Assembly: GCF_900100975.1 (NCBI RefSeq)
Contig: NZ_FNFX01000004.1
Location: 372,001 to 436,000 of the forward strand
Source: Methylophilus rhizosphaerae
Lineage (GTDB): Bacteria > Pseudomonadota > Gammaproteobacteria > Burkholderiales > Methylophilaceae
Direction: 5' to 3'
DNA length: 64,000 bases
Under the pieces are notes generated by a model. The model was not told the DNA's origin, ran no database searches, and was given only the letters and a program-made list of their open reading frames with translations. The translations under genes were made by a program, and so were the position numbers. Positions 44,074 through 56,100 of the stretch are shown here, one piece after another (the first letter of the stretch is position 1; each line of letters begins with the position of its first letter).

Positions 44074-45994
44074 GGGGTTCCTCTTCTTCTGGCGCATTGG
44101 CGACAGCCGGTTCGGTGACGGATGCTGCTGCCGGGTCTACAGGTACTTTACCCAATAAATAATAATCCATGACCTTGCGCGCAATCGGCCCGGCGGTAGA
44201 GCCGCCATGGCTGCCGTTTTCCACAATCACGGCTACCGCAATTTTAGGGTCATCTGCCGGGGCATAGGAGATAAACCAGGCATGGTCGCGATGCCGTTCG
44301 GCAATCAGTTTTTCATTATATTTCTCGTTCTGCTTGATACCGACCACCTGCGCTGTCCCGGTCTTGGCTGCAATAAGGTAACCGGCATTGGCACCAATGG
44401 CAGCGGCGGTCCCGCCTGGCTGTGTCACATCCATCATGCCCAGTTTCACGGTTTCCAGGTTGCTCGGGTTCAGGTTCACCTGGTCGGCAATGGCATGCGG
44501 TAACAATTTCACTTCATTGGTTTTGGCGCTGACAATCGCATTCACCAGGTGAGGGCGGATCGCTTTACCGCTATTGGCGAGCGTTGCCGTGGCATAGGCC
44601 AGCTGCATGGGTGTGACCAGCGTGTAACCCTGGCCGATACCGACAATCACGGTTTCGCCCATATACCAGGGCTGCTTGTAACGCTTCTGTTTCCAGGCGG
44701 GCGTCGGCAGCAGGCCGGATAACTCGCCCTGGATATCAATATTGGTTTTTTCACCGAAGCCAAAGTGGCGGACAAAATCGGTCAACCGGTCTATGCCCAG
44801 TTCCATGGCCAGGCCGTAAAAAAATGTGTCACAGGAAACGGTAATCGCTTTGCGCATATCGACTGCACCATGACCGGAAGGTTTCCAGTCGCGATAGCGG
44901 TGGCGGCTATTGGGCAGGGTGAAGTAGCCGGGATCGTTAATTGTGAATGGCGGTAGTCGCTTGCCTGATTCCAGGCCTGCCAGGGCCACAAACGGTTTGA
45001 ATGTGGAACCGGGCGGGTATATCCCTTTGAGCGAGCGGTTAATCAGGGGTTTATCCGGTGAATTGTTCAGCAGGTTCCAGTTGTCGTAATCAATACCGTC
45101 GACAAACAGGTTGGCATCAAAGGACGGCATGCTGACCATGGCCAGGACTTCACCAGTCTTTGGCTGGATAGCGACCAGCGCGCCGCGCCTGCCGGCGAAT
45201 TCGTGCTCGGCGATTTCCTGCATCTTGGCATCTACCGACAGCACAATATTATTGCCTGAAGTGGGTGAGGCGCTGGAAAGCACGCGTACCGCACGGCCAT
45301 CGGCATCAATCTCCACCTGCTGGAAACCGGTGATGCCATGCAACTCTGTTTCATAGGCTTGCTCGACTCCGGCTTTGCCAATATGCTCGGTGCCCTTGTA
45401 ATTGGAAAGCTGGTTATTTTCCTTCAGTTGCTTGAGGTCATTCTCGTTAATGCGGCTGATGTAGCCGATGGCATGCGTACCCAACGTGCCGTAAGGGTAA
45501 TGCCGGAACAGGCGGGATTTGAGTTCCACGCCGGGAAAACGGAAGCGGTTCACCGCAAATTTGGCGGCTTCGTATTCGTTGAGGTGGGTGCGGATGGGGA
45601 TGCTCTCAAACGTATGGCTCTGGCTGCGCAGCTTTTTAAAGCGCTTCATGTCCGTGGCTGAAATTTCAACCAGTTTGCCAAGGTCTTCAATGGTGTCCTG
45701 CAAGTCATCCGTCTTGGAGGGGGTGATTTCCAGCGTGTACACAAAGAAATTATGTGCCAGGATAATGCCGTTACGGTCTGAAATCAGGCCACGGTTAGGC
45801 GTGATGGGGACAATGGAGATACGGTTGTTTTCTGCCAGTGTCTGGTAGTAGTCGTAACGATATACCTGCAGGAAATAAAAACGGCCCACCAGTGCTGAAA
45901 AGGCGGCAAGCACCATAAGCACCAGGAAGACCAGGCGGACCCGGAACTTGTGCTGTTCGTTTTGATGGTTTTTGAGTTCGGTGCTGTACCCCAT
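44066..45994 (-). CDS. mrdA: Penicillin-binding protein 2
   Basis: PBP2 is the transpeptidase of the elongasome. The 642-residue protein has a short cytoplasmic tail, one membrane anchor (about 20-42), a dimerisation/pedestal domain, and the transpeptidase domain with S330-x-x-K333 (PPGSTFKPF), the SxN-type SCD (TVSCDTFFY) and KTGTAQ. The C-terminal tail is acidic (NAPEEEEPHD). It lies between mreD (4 bp upstream) and rodA (8-bp overlap). Confidence 0.96.
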   Translation of the reverse strand: MGYSTELKNHQNEQHKFRVRLVFLVLMVLAAFSALVGRFYFLQVYRYDYYQTLAENNRISIVPITPNRGLISDRNGIILAHNFFVYTLEITPSKTDDLQDTIEDLGKLVEISATDMKRFKKLRSQSHTFESIPIRTHLNEYEAAKFAVNRFRFPGVELKSRLFRHYPYGTLGTHAIGYISRINENDLKQLKENNQLSNYKGTEHIGKAGVEQAYETELHGITGFQQVEIDADGRAVRVLSSASPTSGNNIVLSVDAKMQEIAEHEFAGRRGALVAIQPKTGEVLAMVSMPSFDANLFVDGIDYDNWNLLNNSPDKPLINRSLKGIYPPGSTFKPFVALAGLESGKRLPPFTINDPGYFTLPNSRHRYRDWKPSGHGAVDMRKAITVSCDTFFYGLAMELGIDRLTDFVRHFGFGEKTNIDIQGELSGLLPTPAWKQKRYKQPWYMGETVIVGIGQGYTLVTPMQLAYATATLANSGKAIRPHLVNAIVSAKTNEVKLLPHAIADQVNLNPSNLETVKLGMMDVTQPGGTAAAIGANAGYLIAAKTGTAQVVGIKQNEKYNEKLIAERHRDHAWFISYAPADDPKIAVAVIVENGSHGGSTAGPIARKVMDYYLLGKVPVDPAAASVTEPAVANAPEEEEPHD

Positions 45995-45998
45995 GTGT

Positions 45999-46475
45999 TT
46001 ACAGCTTTTTCGGGCGGCTCAGTGCGCCAAACCAGACAATCATGATTTGCCACAGGATCAGGTCGGAGATGATGGGCAAGCCGTAAGTCCAGTCTGGCAA
46101 CTCGCTACCGGCAAACAGCTTGAGTAACAGGATCAGCACGCGCTGGGCTGCAAACAGGAAAATAACATACAAATATAGTTGCCATGCATTAAACAATACC
46201 AGGCGGCGCTGGTAAATCAGGCCGAGGAAGGCGGTGATCGAAAATGACAATGCATGTTGTCCCAGCAGGCTACCTGTTGCCAGGTCGACCAGTAACCCTG
46301 CAAACCAGACCCAGCCGATATTGCAGTGATAGGGCGCCTGCAGCAGCCAGTAAACGGCAATCACCAGCAAGAAGTCGGGGCGCAGAATCAGGCCGGTGTT
46401 GGACCACGGGTAGAGCTGGATGACCAGGCCTGCCAGCAGGGTAAAAAAGAAGGTGCTGAACTTGACCGGCTTCAT
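45999..46475 (-). CDS. mreD: Rod shape-determining protein MreD
   Basis: A 158-residue inner-membrane protein with five hydrophobic helices, beginning MKPVKFSTFFFTLLAGLVIQL and containing RPDFLLVIAVYWLLQAP and GLLVDLATGSLLGQHAL, typical MreD landmarks. It links MreC to the elongasome. Its start overlaps the mreC stop by four bases. Confidence 0.94.
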   Translation of the reverse strand: MKPVKFSTFFFTLLAGLVIQLYPWSNTGLILRPDFLLVIAVYWLLQAPYHCNIGWVWFAGLLVDLATGSLLGQHALSFSITAFLGLIYQRRLVLFNAWQLYLYVIFLFAAQRVLILLLKLFAGSELPDWTYGLPIISDLILWQIMIVWFGALSRPKKL

Positions 46476-47575
46476 GGGCGCTCCGCGGCTGTTGGTCGTT
46501 GCGCATTGTCCGGGGCGGCTGCCGGCTGTGCGGCAGCTTGGTTCTCCGGCGATGATTCAGGCGTGGTCGTGTCCAGGCTGGGCAATTCGCTCACCGGATG
46601 TGGGTCTACTGCTGCATTGTTTTGTTGCAGGATATCCACCACAGACTGGTCCAGGTGCTGCGCATTGTTGCGCGGCAGCATCAGCTTGTTATTCGTGACA
46701 GGGCTGGACGGGGGGGATGTCGGTACCTTCAGGATCAGGACATGTTTATGGTTGTTAACGCCGGCAATGGGGCGGCTGATGATTTTGGCAAAGGGCGAGT
46801 CCTGATTCTGTCTGATCTGGGTCACGACGGCCACGGCTAAACCGGCAGGATACACGCCATCAATGCCGGAAGTGACCAGCTTGTCGCCGACTTTGATATC
46901 TACGCTGGTGGGCAGGTAGGGGATATCCAGCGTGTTGCGCTGGCCTTCGCCAAACGCAATCGCACGTAACTGGTTGCGCTCAATCTGGATGGGAATCGAC
47001 AGCTTCTTGTCGGTGATCAGGGTGACTTCGCTGGTAAACGGATAGACGCGGGTGATTTGCCCGACCACGCCTTGTTCATCGACCACCGCTTGTCCCGGTG
47101 TCACGCCGTGGCGGCTGCCACGGTTGAGCGTGATAATGTTGCTGAAGGGGTCGCGGCCCATATGCAGCACTTCGCCCAGCGTGGCTTGCGGGATAATCGG
47201 CGCATCTCCCGCCAGCAAGGTGCGCAAATGTGCATTTTCGGCATCCACCGTCGCCAGCCGTTGCAGGGCGGCATGGTCTATCAGGGCCTGCTGCTTAAGT
47301 TTGAAGTTGTCCTGGATGAGCTGGTTGTGCGAGGTGAAATAAGTATGGATATTGCGGCCCCATTCATTGGGGGCGCTGGCGACCACTTCCAGCGGGTGCA
47401 GGGCGGCGCTGAACCACTGGCGGATCTGGCCAAGATATTCAAAGCGCGCATCAATGGCCATCATGACCAGAGACAGCGCACAAAAAAACATCAGGCGTGA
47501 GAAGGGTTTGGGTCCCTGGATAAAAAAGGCCGGGGATTCCTGCGGATCAAGCTGTTGGTGTATGCCTTTTAGCAT
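46472..47575 (-). CDS. mreC: Rod shape-determining protein MreC
   Basis: The 367-residue protein has an N-terminal membrane helix (about 28-45), a coiled coil (about 80-115, QLIQDNFKLKQQALIDHAALQRL) and the beta-barrel MreC domain (GEVLHMGRDPFSNIITLNRGSRHGVTPGQAVV). A Pro/Ala/Gln-rich tail of about 75 residues follows, longer than in E. coli. MreC forms periplasmic filaments that activate PBP2. The next upstream gene is mreB. Confidence 0.95.
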   Translation of the reverse strand: MLKGIHQQLDPQESPAFFIQGPKPFSRLMFFCALSLVMMAIDARFEYLGQIRQWFSAALHPLEVVASAPNEWGRNIHTYFTSHNQLIQDNFKLKQQALIDHAALQRLATVDAENAHLRTLLAGDAPIIPQATLGEVLHMGRDPFSNIITLNRGSRHGVTPGQAVVDEQGVVGQITRVYPFTSEVTLITDKKLSIPIQIERNQLRAIAFGEGQRNTLDIPYLPTSVDIKVGDKLVTSGIDGVYPAGLAVAVVTQIRQNQDSPFAKIISRPIAGVNNHKHVLILKVPTSPPSSPVTNNKLMLPRNNAQHLDQSVVDILQQNNAAVDPHPVSELPSLDTTTPESSPENQAAAQPAAAPDNAQRPTAAERP

Positions 47576-47604
47576 AATCGGGTACGCGCCAGCTTTGCCC
47601 CGGG

Positions 47605-48651
<1,047 letters not shown>

Positions 48652-48709
48652 TTATCCTGTGAAGTTTCCGACTTTAGAACTGCCCGCTGGGTGCGGCATA
48701 AAATCAAGG

Positions 48710-48715
48710 TATAAT
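48710..48715 (+). promoter_or_regulatory. Candidate -10 element for gatCAB
   Basis: TATAAT lies 62 bp ahead of the gatC start in the mreB-gatC divergent region. No good -35 is found at 16-18 bp, so the promoter call is tentative. Confidence 0.4.
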
Positions 48716-48776
48716 AGCGCAAATTGCACATGAAATTAAGATGTGCTTTCAAAATCTTACAGACAACTAACCAGAC

Positions 48777-49064
48777 ATGGCACTGAATCTAGATGATATC
48801 AAGCGCATCGCTCACTTGGCCCGTATTCAGGTGAGTGACAGCGAGGCGCAGGAAACCCTGACCAAACTCTCCGGCATCCTTGGTTTGATCGAACAAATGC
48901 AGGCAGTGGATACCACTGGCATTACCCCGATGTCACATTCGCAAGATGTGACGCAGCGCCTGCGTGAAGACGTGGTCACCAAAACCAATCAGCGCGAGCT
49001 GTTTCAATCGATTGCACCGGCCACGCAGGATGGCTTGTACCTGGTGCCCAAAGTCATTGAATAA
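48777..49064 (+). CDS. gatC: Asp/Glu-tRNA amidotransferase subunit GatC
   Basis: A 95-residue protein that wraps around GatA and stabilises the complex. It shows [50 protein letters not shown], the standard GatC sequence, and ends with FLVPKVIE-like YLVPKVIE. It is first in gatCAB; the complex converts Asp-tRNA(Asn) and/or Glu-tRNA(Gln) to the amidated forms. Confidence 0.96.
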   Translation: MALNLDDIKRIAHLARIQVSDSEAQETLTKLSGILGLIEQMQAVDTTGITPMSHSQDVTQRLREDVVTKTNQRELFQSIAPATQDGLYLVPKVIE

Positions 49065-49113
49065 CCGCGCTTCCTACGCGACTTTACGCGTTTTTAACTA
49101 AGATACCGTAGCT

Positions 49114-50598
49114 ATGATTAACAGCAGTCTCAAACAGCTGGGCCAGCAGTTGGCCGGCAAGCAAGTTTCCAGTGTCGAGCTGACGCAAGCCTATTTGCAG
49201 CGCATGGCGCAGCTTAACCCGACCATCAATGCCTATGTCACCATAGACGAAGACAAAACCCTGGCGCAGGCCAAAGCGGCGGATGCGCGCATTGCAGCAG
49301 GCGATTTCGGCCCATTGACGGGTATTCCGCTGGCACAAAAAGACATTTTCTGTGCCAAGGGCTGGCGCACGACCTGCAGCTCCAAAATGCTGGAAAATTT
49401 TATTTCCCCGTATGACGCGCATGTTATCAGCCAGTTCGATGCGGCCGGTGCCGTTAACCTGGGCAAAACCAATATGGACGAGTTCGCCATGGGCTCCTCC
49501 AACGAAACCAGTTATTTCGGTGGCGTGAAAAACCCGTGGGACTTTGACCGTGTACCGGGGGGTAGCTCAGGTGGTTCAGCCGCAGCGGTGGCAGCACGCC
49601 TGTGCGCGGCGGCAACGGGTACCGATACTGGCGGCTCCATTCGCCAGCCTGCTTCGCTGTGTGGCTTTACCGGCCTGAAACCCACCTATGGCCTGGTATC
49701 GCGTTACGGCATGATCGCGTTTGCATCGTCACTGGACCAGGCAGGCCCGATGGCCAAATCAGCCGAAGACTGTGCCCTGATGCTGAATGTCATGGCCGGT
49801 TTTGACGAGCGTGATTCCACCAGCGTCAATCGTGAAAAAGAAGATTACACACGTGGCCTGGCTGCGATGCAAGGCGAACAGCCACTCAAAGGCTTGCGTA
49901 TCGGCCTACCAAAAGAATACTTTGCCGAAGGCCTGAATGCTGAGGTTGCCAAAGTGATTGAAACCGCGATTGCCGAATACAAAAAACTGGGCGCGGAAAT
50001 CGTTGACATCAGCCTGCCTAACAACAACCTGTCGATTCCGGTGTATTACGTGCTGGCACCAGCCGAGGCTTCCAGCAACCTGTCACGTTATGATGGGGTA
50101 CGCTACGGCCACCGGGCTGCGGAATACAACGACTTGCTCGACATGTACATGAAATCGCGCGCCGAAGGCTTTGGTGCCGAAGTGAAGCGTCGCATCCTGA
50201 TTGGGACCTATGTGTTAAGCGCGGGTTATTACGATGCTTATTACCTCAAGGCACAGCAAATCCGCCGCCTGATTGCACAGGATTTTGTCGAAGCGTTCAA
50301 ACACTGTGACGTGATCATGGGCCCGGCTGCCCCTTCTACCGCCTTCAAGGCTGGCGAGAAGACCAGCGACCCGGTTGCCATGTACCTGGAAGATTTGTAC
50401 ACCATTGCGGTGAATCTGGCTGGCTTACCGGGCATGAGTATTCCTGCCGGTTTTGCACAAAGCAGTGACGGCAAAGCGTTGCCTGTCGGCCTGCAACTAA
50501 TCGGTAATTATTTTGATGAGGCGCGCATGCTGGAGATCGGCCACGCCTACCAGCAAGTGACAGATTGGCATACCAGAATGCCTGAAGGAATCGCATAA
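49114..50598 (+). CDS. gatA: Asp/Glu-tRNA amidotransferase subunit GatA
   Basis: GatA liberates ammonia from glutamine. The 494-residue protein has the amidase-signature catalytic triad: Lys76 (LAQKDIF), cis-Ser151 (PGGSSGGS) and nucleophile Ser175 (DTGGSIRQP). Length is normal for bacteria. It overlaps gatB by one base (TAATG), indicating translational coupling. Confidence 0.97.
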   Translation: MINSSLKQLGQQLAGKQVSSVELTQAYLQRMAQLNPTINAYVTIDEDKTLAQAKAADARIAAGDFGPLTGIPLAQKDIFCAKGWRTTCSSKMLENFISPYDAHVISQFDAAGAVNLGKTNMDEFAMGSSNETSYFGGVKNPWDFDRVPGGSSGGSAAAVAARLCAAATGTDTGGSIRQPASLCGFTGLKPTYGLVSRYGMIAFASSLDQAGPMAKSAEDCALMLNVMAGFDERDSTSVNREKEDYTRGLAAMQGEQPLKGLRIGLPKEYFAEGLNAEVAKVIETAIAEYKKLGAEIVDISLPNNNLSIPVYYVLAPAEASSNLSRYDGVRYGHRAAEYNDLLDMYMKSRAEGFGAEVKRRILIGTYVLSAGYYDAYYLKAQQIRRLIAQDFVEAFKHCDVIMGPAAPSTAFKAGEKTSDPVAMYLEDLYTIAVNLAGLPGMSIPAGFAQSSDGKALPVGLQLIGNYFDEARMLEIGHAYQQVTDWHTRMPEGIA

Positions 50599-52043
50599 TG
50601 CAGTGGGAAGTCGTGATCGGGTTGGAAACCCACGTACAACTACAAACCAGGTCCAAGCAATTCAGTGGCGCTTCGACTACTTATGGCGCAGAACCTAACA
50701 CGCAGGCTTGTGAAGTCAGCATTGCCTTGCCAGGGGTGCTGCCAGTACTGAATAAAAAAGCCGTCGAGTGTGCCATCAAGTTCGGCCTGGCGATTGATGC
50801 CGAAATGGCGCCACGCAGTGTGTTTTCGCGCAAGAATTACTTTTATCCTGACCTGCCCAAAGGCTACCAGATCAGCCAGTTTGAGTTGCCGGTGGTCGGT
50901 AAGGGAAAAATGACGATTCAAGTGCCCGCCGGCAAAAATACAGAGGCCTACGAAAAAGTCATTAACATCACGCGCGCCCATCTGGAAGAAGATGCAGGCA
51001 AATCCGTACACGGTGCCGTAGAGGGCATGTCCGGCATTGATTTGAACCGTGCCGGCACGCCATTGCTGGAAATCGTGACCGAGCCGGATATGCGCAGTGC
51101 GGCGGAAGCGGTGGCTTACGCCAAAAAACTGCACGAACTGGTGCAATGGATAGGTATCTGTGACGGCAATATGCAGGAAGGTTCTTTCCGCTGTGACGTC
51201 AACGTATCGGTGCGTCCTAAAGGTACCGAGAAATTCGGTACCCGCCGGGAAATCAAGAACCTGAACTCGTTCAAGTTTATGCAGCAGGCGATTGAGTACG
51301 AAACCCAGTGGCAAATCGAAACCCTGGAAGATGGCGGCACCATCCAGCAGGCAACCGTGCTGTTCAATCCTGACACGGGTGAAACCCGCGCCATGCGTAC
51401 CAAGGAAGAGGCCAACGATTACCGTTATTTCCCCGACCCTGACTTGTTGCCACTGGAGGTGACCGAGGCAGACAAGGCACGCGTCAAGGCAGACATGCCG
51501 GAACTGCCACAGGCATTGCAGGCACGCTTTATCAGTGAGTACCAACTCTCCAGCTATGATGCCAGCACCTTGACCGCTTCTCGTGCGCAAGCGGATTATT
51601 TTGTGGCGGTGGTGAATGCCGGTGCCGAGCCCAAGCAGGCCGCTAACTGGGTAATGGGCGCGCTGTCAGCCAAGCTGAACGCGGAAGAAAAAGCCATCGC
51701 CGACAGCCCGGTGTCTGCGGCGCAACTGTCAGCCTTGCTCAAGCGCATTGCGGATAACACCATTTCCAACAACGCGGCCAAACAGGTATTTGAAGGTTTA
51801 TGGGCGGGTGAAGGCGAAGTGGATGCCATTATCGAAGCCAAAGGGCTGAAGCAGGTATCCGATACCGGTGCGATTGAAGCGATTATCAATGAGGTGCTGG
51901 CGGCCAACCAGGCCATGGTGGAAGAGTTCCGCGCAGGCAAGGAAAAAGCATTTAATGCGCTGGTGGGCCAATGCATGAAAGCCTCCAAAGGCAAGGCTAA
52001 CCCGGCGCAGGTGAATGAATTACTGAAAAAAGCCCTGGGCTAG
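50598..52043 (+). CDS. gatB: Asp/Glu-tRNA amidotransferase subunit GatB
   Basis: GatB activates the misacylated tRNA and transfers ammonia from GatA. The 481-residue protein starts [20 protein letters not shown], contains [15 protein letters not shown] and the [17 protein letters not shown] motif with metal and ATP contacts, and ends in the YqeY-like helical tail ([17 protein letters not shown]) that binds tRNA. It closes the operon. Confidence 0.97.
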   Translation: MQWEVVIGLETHVQLQTRSKQFSGASTTYGAEPNTQACEVSIALPGVLPVLNKKAVECAIKFGLAIDAEMAPRSVFSRKNYFYPDLPKGYQISQFELPVVGKGKMTIQVPAGKNTEAYEKVINITRAHLEEDAGKSVHGAVEGMSGIDLNRAGTPLLEIVTEPDMRSAAEAVAYAKKLHELVQWIGICDGNMQEGSFRCDVNVSVRPKGTEKFGTRREIKNLNSFKFMQQAIEYETQWQIETLEDGGTIQQATVLFNPDTGETRAMRTKEEANDYRYFPDPDLLPLEVTEADKARVKADMPELPQALQARFISEYQLSSYDASTLTASRAQADYFVAVVNAGAEPKQAANWVMGALSAKLNAEEKAIADSPVSAAQLSALLKRIADNTISNNAAKQVFEGLWAGEGEVDAIIEAKGLKQVSDTGAIEAIINEVLAANQAMVEEFRAGKEKAFNALVGQCMKASKGKANPAQVNELLKKALG

Positions 52044-52054
52044 CCGGTGTTCAC

Positions 52055-52128
52055 TCTTGCCAGCATGTCTGGCAAGAAAATGCATAGGTAAACATGGCGT
52101 GAAGAAGTGTTATTCTTCACGCCATGTT
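52055..52128. terminator. Two hairpins between convergent gatB and the HD-GYP gene
   Basis: The first (52055-52077) has a 9-bp stem with a 5-nt loop. The second has two perfect 16-nt arms (52091-52106 and 52113-52128) around a 6-nt loop that contains the stop codon of the minus-strand regulator. Together they should block read-through from both sides. Confidence 0.65.
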
Positions 52129-53105
52129 TCGTTAATGACGATCAAATCCGGTAAACAGGCTAACAGTGCTTCGACCACGACCGGATCGAAATGGCGGTTG
52201 CTTTGAGACTTGATTTCTTCAATCGCTTTTTCGAGGGGCCAGGCTTCTTTATACGGGCGTTTGCTCAGCAGGGCATCAAATACATCCGCCACCGCGACAA
52301 TGCGCGCTTCGATCGGGATTTCCTCGCCTTTGAGGCCGAAAGGGTAGCCGGTGCCATCCCACTTCTCATGGTGATACATGGCGACGGAGTGGGCCAGCCT
52401 GATCAGCGGCGAGCTGGAGTTATCCAGGATATTGGCACCAAGCTGCGGGTGCGTGCGCATGATCGCCAGCTCTTCATCATCCAGTTTGCCTGGTTTGAGC
52501 AACACCCGGTCAGGGATGCCGATTTTACCGATGTCATGCATGGGCGCGGCCTGTAGCAACTGTTCGGCAAAGCCTGCGCTCATGCCCATTTGCAACGCCA
52601 GCCTGGCCGATACCTGGCTCATGCGAATCACATGCATACCGGTTTCATTGTCTTTAAACTCTGCCGCGCGGCCCAGGCGGCGGATTAATTCCACATGGGT
52701 GTTCTTTAACTCGTCAATATGCACCAGTGACAGGTGGGTTCTGACGCGGGCACGCACAATGGCTGGGGAAATGGGTTTGTTAATATAATCCACACCACCG
52801 GCATTAAAGCCTTCGGTTTCATCTGCTTCGTCGGTCAGCGCGGTGACAAAAATCACTGGAATAGTGTGCGTGTCGGGGTCAGTTTTTAGTTGACGGCACA
52901 CTTCAAAACCGGTCATGCCGGGCATCATCACATCCAGCAGGATCAATCCCGGCCGTTCTTTTTTCACCAGTTCCAGCGCATCCGGGCCATTTTTGGCAAA
53001 GCTCAACCGGTAATCCTCCTGCAGTACCTGCTTGAGGACTTTCAGGTTGACCGGCTCATCATCGACAATCAGGATTTTGGCTGGCTGGGAGAGGTAGTCC
53101 GTCAT
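52110..53105 (-). CDS. HD-GYP response regulator, probable c-di-GMP phosphodiesterase
   Basis: The 331-residue protein has a receiver (about 8-125) with phospho-Asp58 (LILLDVMMPG) and the switch lysine in YINKPIS, then an HD-GYP domain (about 150-320): MHDIGKIGIPD (HD), HHEKWDGTGYP (the GYP motif) and IVAVADVFDAL. Such RpfG-like proteins open c-di-GMP to pGpG or GMP. It overlaps the upstream hybrid kinase by 4 bp, so the kinase's Hpt domain probably phosphorylates it. The last codons lie in a terminator hairpin. Confidence 0.93.
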   Translation of the reverse strand: MTDYLSQPAKILIVDDEPVNLKVLKQVLQEDYRLSFAKNGPDALELVKKERPGLILLDVMMPGMTGFEVCRQLKTDPDTHTIPVIFVTALTDEADETEGFNAGGVDYINKPISPAIVRARVRTHLSLVHIDELKNTHVELIRRLGRAAEFKDNETGMHVIRMSQVSARLALQMGMSAGFAEQLLQAAPMHDIGKIGIPDRVLLKPGKLDDEELAIMRTHPQLGANILDNSSSPLIRLAHSVAMYHHEKWDGTGYPFGLKGEEIPIEARIVAVADVFDALLSKRPYKEAWPLEKAIEEIKSQSNRHFDPVVVEALLACLPDLIVINETWREE

Positions 53106-56100
53106 AAAATCATCCTCTGTGCGGCATGTTTCAACAGGTTGTCTAGACCAACCACTGCCTGGTCAAAATTAAAATCACTGAGTGATTGTGCGATATCGTT
53201 CAATGCCTGCTGCCAGTCTGCGGGGGCCTGCTGCATGAGTTTGTTGGTCAAGGAGTCGTCCAGCTCGGCCATTGCAGCCAGCGTGCGCAGCGCTTGCAGC
53301 CAGCTGACTAACTGTGTGGTATCCGCCAGCAATGCCGGCTCCGGAGGGACTGCTGCCGGTTGGGGGTGTGCGGCAGCCAGTGACTGAAGAGTGTGCTGTA
53401 ATGCGCCTGCGCTGGATTGCAACCGCTCGACAAGTTCGAAACCTTCTTGCCAGGTGTCTGTAGTCAGGTGTTCCAGCGCATCATAGATCGACTGGATACC
53501 AGGCAGTGCAAGATTGCCGCTGACGCCTTTATTGGCATGGGCCGTCATTTTGAGGGTGGCGTGGTCATTGTGCCGTAATGCTATTTCCAGTGCTGCGCTA
53601 TGCCGTGGTATTTCAAGCAGATACAGGTTGACCTCATGCAGGTAAGTCTGCTGGTCACCCCACAACAGGCTGCCTTTATTCAGGTCTATGGGCTTGGTCG
53701 ATAGTGCCTGGCTGGAATGGCTTTCTGCCCGGGGGCTGCCGGATACGTTCAGTACGCGTTCCATTTCTGTCAGCAATAAAGGCATTTCAATCGGTTTGGA
53801 GGCAAAGCCGTCCATGCCGGCCCGTTTGGCTGCCAGTCTATCCTGTTGCAGCACGCTGGCCGTCAGGGCAATAATCGGGGTTCTGGTCCGGCCAGCGGTA
53901 CGCTCCATTTCCCGGATACGCACGCTGGCGGTGAGGCCGTCGACGACAGGCATTTGCACATCCATCAGGATCATGTCAAAGGATTGTGCCTGCCAGGCCT
54001 CGATTGCTTCCTGGCCATTGGCGGTCAGCATGATGGTATGGCCCAGCTTTTCCAGCATCATCGACAGCAGTTTACGGTTTTGATCAATATCATCAGCAAT
54101 CAGGATATTCAGTGGCGGCAAACTCTGCTGGCTGGTGCCGGATTCTCCGGCGTTGTGGCGGGTGCTGCCCGGTTTCAGCGGCAAGGTGACGCTGAAACAG
54201 CTGCCTTTTCCCACGATGCTGGTGACGGTCATCTGGCCATGCATGAGTTCTACCAGCTGCTTGCTGATGGTGGTGCCCAGGCCGGTACCGCCAAAACGGC
54301 GGCTCATGGAAGCGTCTGCCTGGGTGAACGGTTCAAAGATGCTTTCCAGCCGGTCTGCGGCAATGCCAATGCCAGTGTCCATGATGTCAAACTGTATGGT
54401 GTCTTGCCCGGCAGGGGATACTTTGAGTTCGACATAGCCGGTTTCGGTAAACTTCACGGCGTTGCCCAGCAGGTTGGTCAGCACCTGGCGGATACGATGC
54501 TCGGCCCCCTGGAAATAACCGGCGACTTGTGGATCCAGCGATAATTTGAGTTCCAGGTTTTTTTGGCGTGCCTGTAGCCACAAGGACGAAATCACGCTGT
54601 CTACCAGTTCACGCATGGAAAAGTCCAGCATCTCCAGCTCCAGCATGCCTTTCTCCAGCTTGGCGCTGTCGAGAATATCATTGAGCAGGTATAGCAGCGA
54701 CCTGGCAGACTGGCTGATGGTGGACAGGTAATGATGCTGTTCCGGCTGCATGGGCGTATCCAGCAGTAACTCTGTAAACCCCATGATCGAGTTCATGGGG
54801 GTGCGGATTTCATGGCTCATATTGGCCAGGAAAGTGCTTTTGGCGCTGGCGGCCTGTTCGGCCTTTTCTTTGGCCAGCAGTATTTCCTGTTCCATTTGCT
54901 TGCGCTCGCTGATGTCCACCATGAACATCACGACTTTGACCACTTGGCCATCGACATCACGCACCGGGCTGTAGGAGGCATTGACCCATATTTGTGCGCC
55001 ATGTTTACTGTAGCGCAGGAACTCTCCCTGGATGGATTCGCCTCGGCCCAGCGCCAGCCACTTTTGTCGGTGATGTTCGTTCAAGTTACCCTCATCCCGA
55101 CAGAAGATGGCGTGGTTTTTCCCCTGCACTTCCGGCAGCGTGTAACCTAACAGCGACAAGAAGTTCTGGTTGGCCGTAATGACCATGCCCTCAATGGTAA
55201 ATTCTGCCATGCTGGTGGAGTAATTGATAGCGTTGACGATGCCTTCGTAAGCCGCATTTCTTTGCTTCGATTCGGTAATGTCCAGCAATACGCCATCCAT
55301 GGCGCAAGGCGCACCATGCTTATCCAGCACCGGCGAAGCCGTGGCGGCAATCCATTTTTCATGGCCGCTTCTATCCGTGATCCTGAATTCGACGGCAAAA
55401 TTGCTCAGCTTGCCAATGGCTTCCGCAGCAATGGGGCGTACGCGTGCAAGATCTTCCGGATGTATCAGTGGCGAGAAGCGCATACGTCCGCTTAAAAAGT
55501 CATCTGCCTGCCAGCCCGTCATTTGCAGGACGGCATCGCTAATCAGTTGTAAATTCCAGTCGCCTTCCAGGCTGCAACGGAAAGTCACGCCCGGAATATT
55601 GCTCATCATGGCCTGGATTTGCTGGTCTTTCTGGCGCACGGCTTCTTCAATCGCTTTGCGCTGGGTTAAATCGGTAATAAAGCCGACATACAGTGTTTCA
55701 TTAGGCAGCCTGGCTTCACCTGTGGCCAGGCGGATAGGGAAAATGGTGCCATCCTTCTTGAGCGCGTCCAGGTCCCGGCCTTTGCCCATGATGTTTGCCT
55801 GGCCGGTTGCCTGGTAATGCTTCAGGTAATGCAGGTGGCTGGAACGATCCGGTTCCGGCATGAGCAGGGAGATATTCTGGCCCACCAGTTCTGCTTTGGT
55901 CCAGCCAAACAGTTTCTCGACCGCTTCATTGCAGGCAACTATTTTCCCGGTGGTGTTAATGGTCACAATGCCGTCCACTGCCGTATTCAGGATGGTAGAC
56001 AGGCGCGTTTCGCTGGTTTTAATGGCAGCCAGCATCTGGCGATAGCGAATCAACGCGTTAATGGCGGTGGCAATGATACCGATCAGTATGGTGACCAGGG

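Noticed and set aside
49555-49590. tRNA-like GGTAGCTCAGGTGGTTC sequence
   Set aside because: It codes for the GGSSGG catalytic loop of GatA; no cloverleaf arms or T-loop follow.
50640-51590. Antisense open frame opposite gatB
   Set aside because: Shadow of gatB; no independent signals.
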